From positions 1-34,515 of the forward strand of contig CAXUDP010000031.1 in the NCBI GenBank assembly GCA_964249735.1: DNA of 34,515 nucleotides. The letters run 5' to 3'. The DNA comes from Lichenicola sp964249735. GTDB lineage: Bacteria; Pseudomonadota; Alphaproteobacteria; Acetobacterales; Acetobacteraceae. The position numbers were made by a program, and so were the translations under genes. This document shows, one piece after another, positions 33,951 through 34,515 of this stretch (position 1 is the first letter of the stretch; every line of letters starts with the position of its first letter). The notes below the pieces were generated by a model. That model did no database searches. It saw only the letters and a list, made by a program, of their open reading frames with translations, and was not told the DNA's origin.

Positions 33951-34515
33951 TGGCCCAGCTTACCCTTCACGACAGCCTGACCCGGAGCACGGCGCCGTTC
34001 GTGCCGCTCGATCCGGCGCACGTGCGCGTTTATTATTGCGGGCCCACCGTCTACGACCTCCTGCATGTCGGCAACCTGCGCGCCATGCTGTCGGCGGACG
34101 TGCTGGTGCGCCTGCTCCGCGTGCTGTACCCGCGCGTCACCTTCGTGCGCAACATCACCGACGTGGACGACAAGATCAACGCGCGCGCCGCCGAGCTCGG
34201 CATCGGCATCGACGTGCTCGCAGACCGCACCATCGCCGAGATGCACGCCGACCTCGCCGCCGCCGGCGTGCTGCTGCCCGACGTGGAGCCGCGCGCCACG
34301 CATCATGTCGGCGAGATGATCGCGCTGATCGAGGCGCTGGTGGCATCCGGCCACGCCTATGCCGCCGACGGGCACGTGCTGTTCTCGGTGCGGCATTTCC
34401 CCGACTACGGCCGCCTGTCCGGCCGCGACCCGGACGAGCTGCTCGCCGGCGCACGCGTCGAGGTGGCGCCCTACAAGCGCGATCCCGGCGACTTCGTGCT
34501 GTGGAAGCCCTCCAC
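33951..34515 (+). CDS. cysS: Cysteinyl-tRNA synthetase, N-terminal part (runs off the window)
   Basis: About 188 codons are present; the gene continues beyond the window. The class I CysRS signature is clear: YYCGPTVYDLLHVGNLRAMLSADVLVRLL, in which the Cys is the first zinc ligand and HVGN the HIGH-type motif. RNITDVDDKIN follows, then a segment ending YKRDPGDFVLWKPS at the window edge. The enzyme joins cysteine to tRNA-Cys. The start is uncertain: in-frame ATGs lie at 33912, 33933 and 33951. I chose 33951 because MAQLTLHDSLTR fits the family start, though none of the three has a strong ribosome site. It is divergent from the MATE gene. Confidence 0.9.

Overview
The window is GC-rich, tightly packed bacterial DNA with short gaps and many 1-11 base stop/start overlaps. 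The gene set suggests an alphaproteobacterium, most likely of the Acetobacteraceae (acetic acid bacteria and relatives). It has a complete cyoABCD ubiquinol oxidase operon, a Hint-domain protein of the type common in that family, a class II DAHP synthase, a short GluRS-like second copy and periplasm-facing sugar-acid catabolism. The taxon is inferred from content; no rRNA or marker comparison was possible. I see no tRNA or rRNA genes, CRISPR array, insertion sequence or prophage.

Positions 1-14273 look like one sugar or sugar-acid uptake and catabolism island. On the minus strand are the 5' end of an SDR dehydrogenase, a three-gene CUT2 (ribose-type) ABC transporter (permease, double ATPase, binding protein), an SMP-30-type lactonase and a DenD-like NAD-dependent dehydrogenase. 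A FadR-type GntR regulator follows on the plus strand. Next, on the minus strand, is a UxaA-type (altronate/galactarate) dehydratase with a second GntR regulator coupled behind it; that regulator has two winged-helix domains. A second CUT2 transporter runs on the plus strand: binding protein, ATPase and two different permeases, all overlapping. Three minus-strand control regions (3775-3810, 5992-6028, 9475-9503) share a TTGCGC -35-like box and a GTATGA-core operator. I infer a small regulon controlled by one of the two GntR proteins. A reasonable route is sugar to lactone (SDR), aldonate (SMP-30), then a 2-keto-3-deoxy acid (UxaA), with DenD oxidising a related acid. The kinase and aldolase steps are not in the window.

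Positions 14352-20171 hold unrelated single genes: a secreted S9 prolyl-oligopeptidase-type peptidase, an acetamidase/formamidase, an exported DUF3455-like protein and a 586-residue Hint-domain protein. An AT-richer divergent region of 366 bases separates the Hint gene from a 1011-residue membrane diguanylate cyclase with a periplasmic propeller sensor and a Y_Y_Y domain.

Positions 23539-27817 form a coupled run: class II DAHP synthase, nicotinate phosphoribosyltransferase, a small acidic protein of unknown function and a glutamyl-tRNA synthetase paralogue. The cyoABCD operon (28050-31959) follows, ending in a strong hairpin terminator. The window closes with a MATE exporter coupled to a small cysteine-containing secreted protein (minus strand) and, divergently, the 5' part of cysS.
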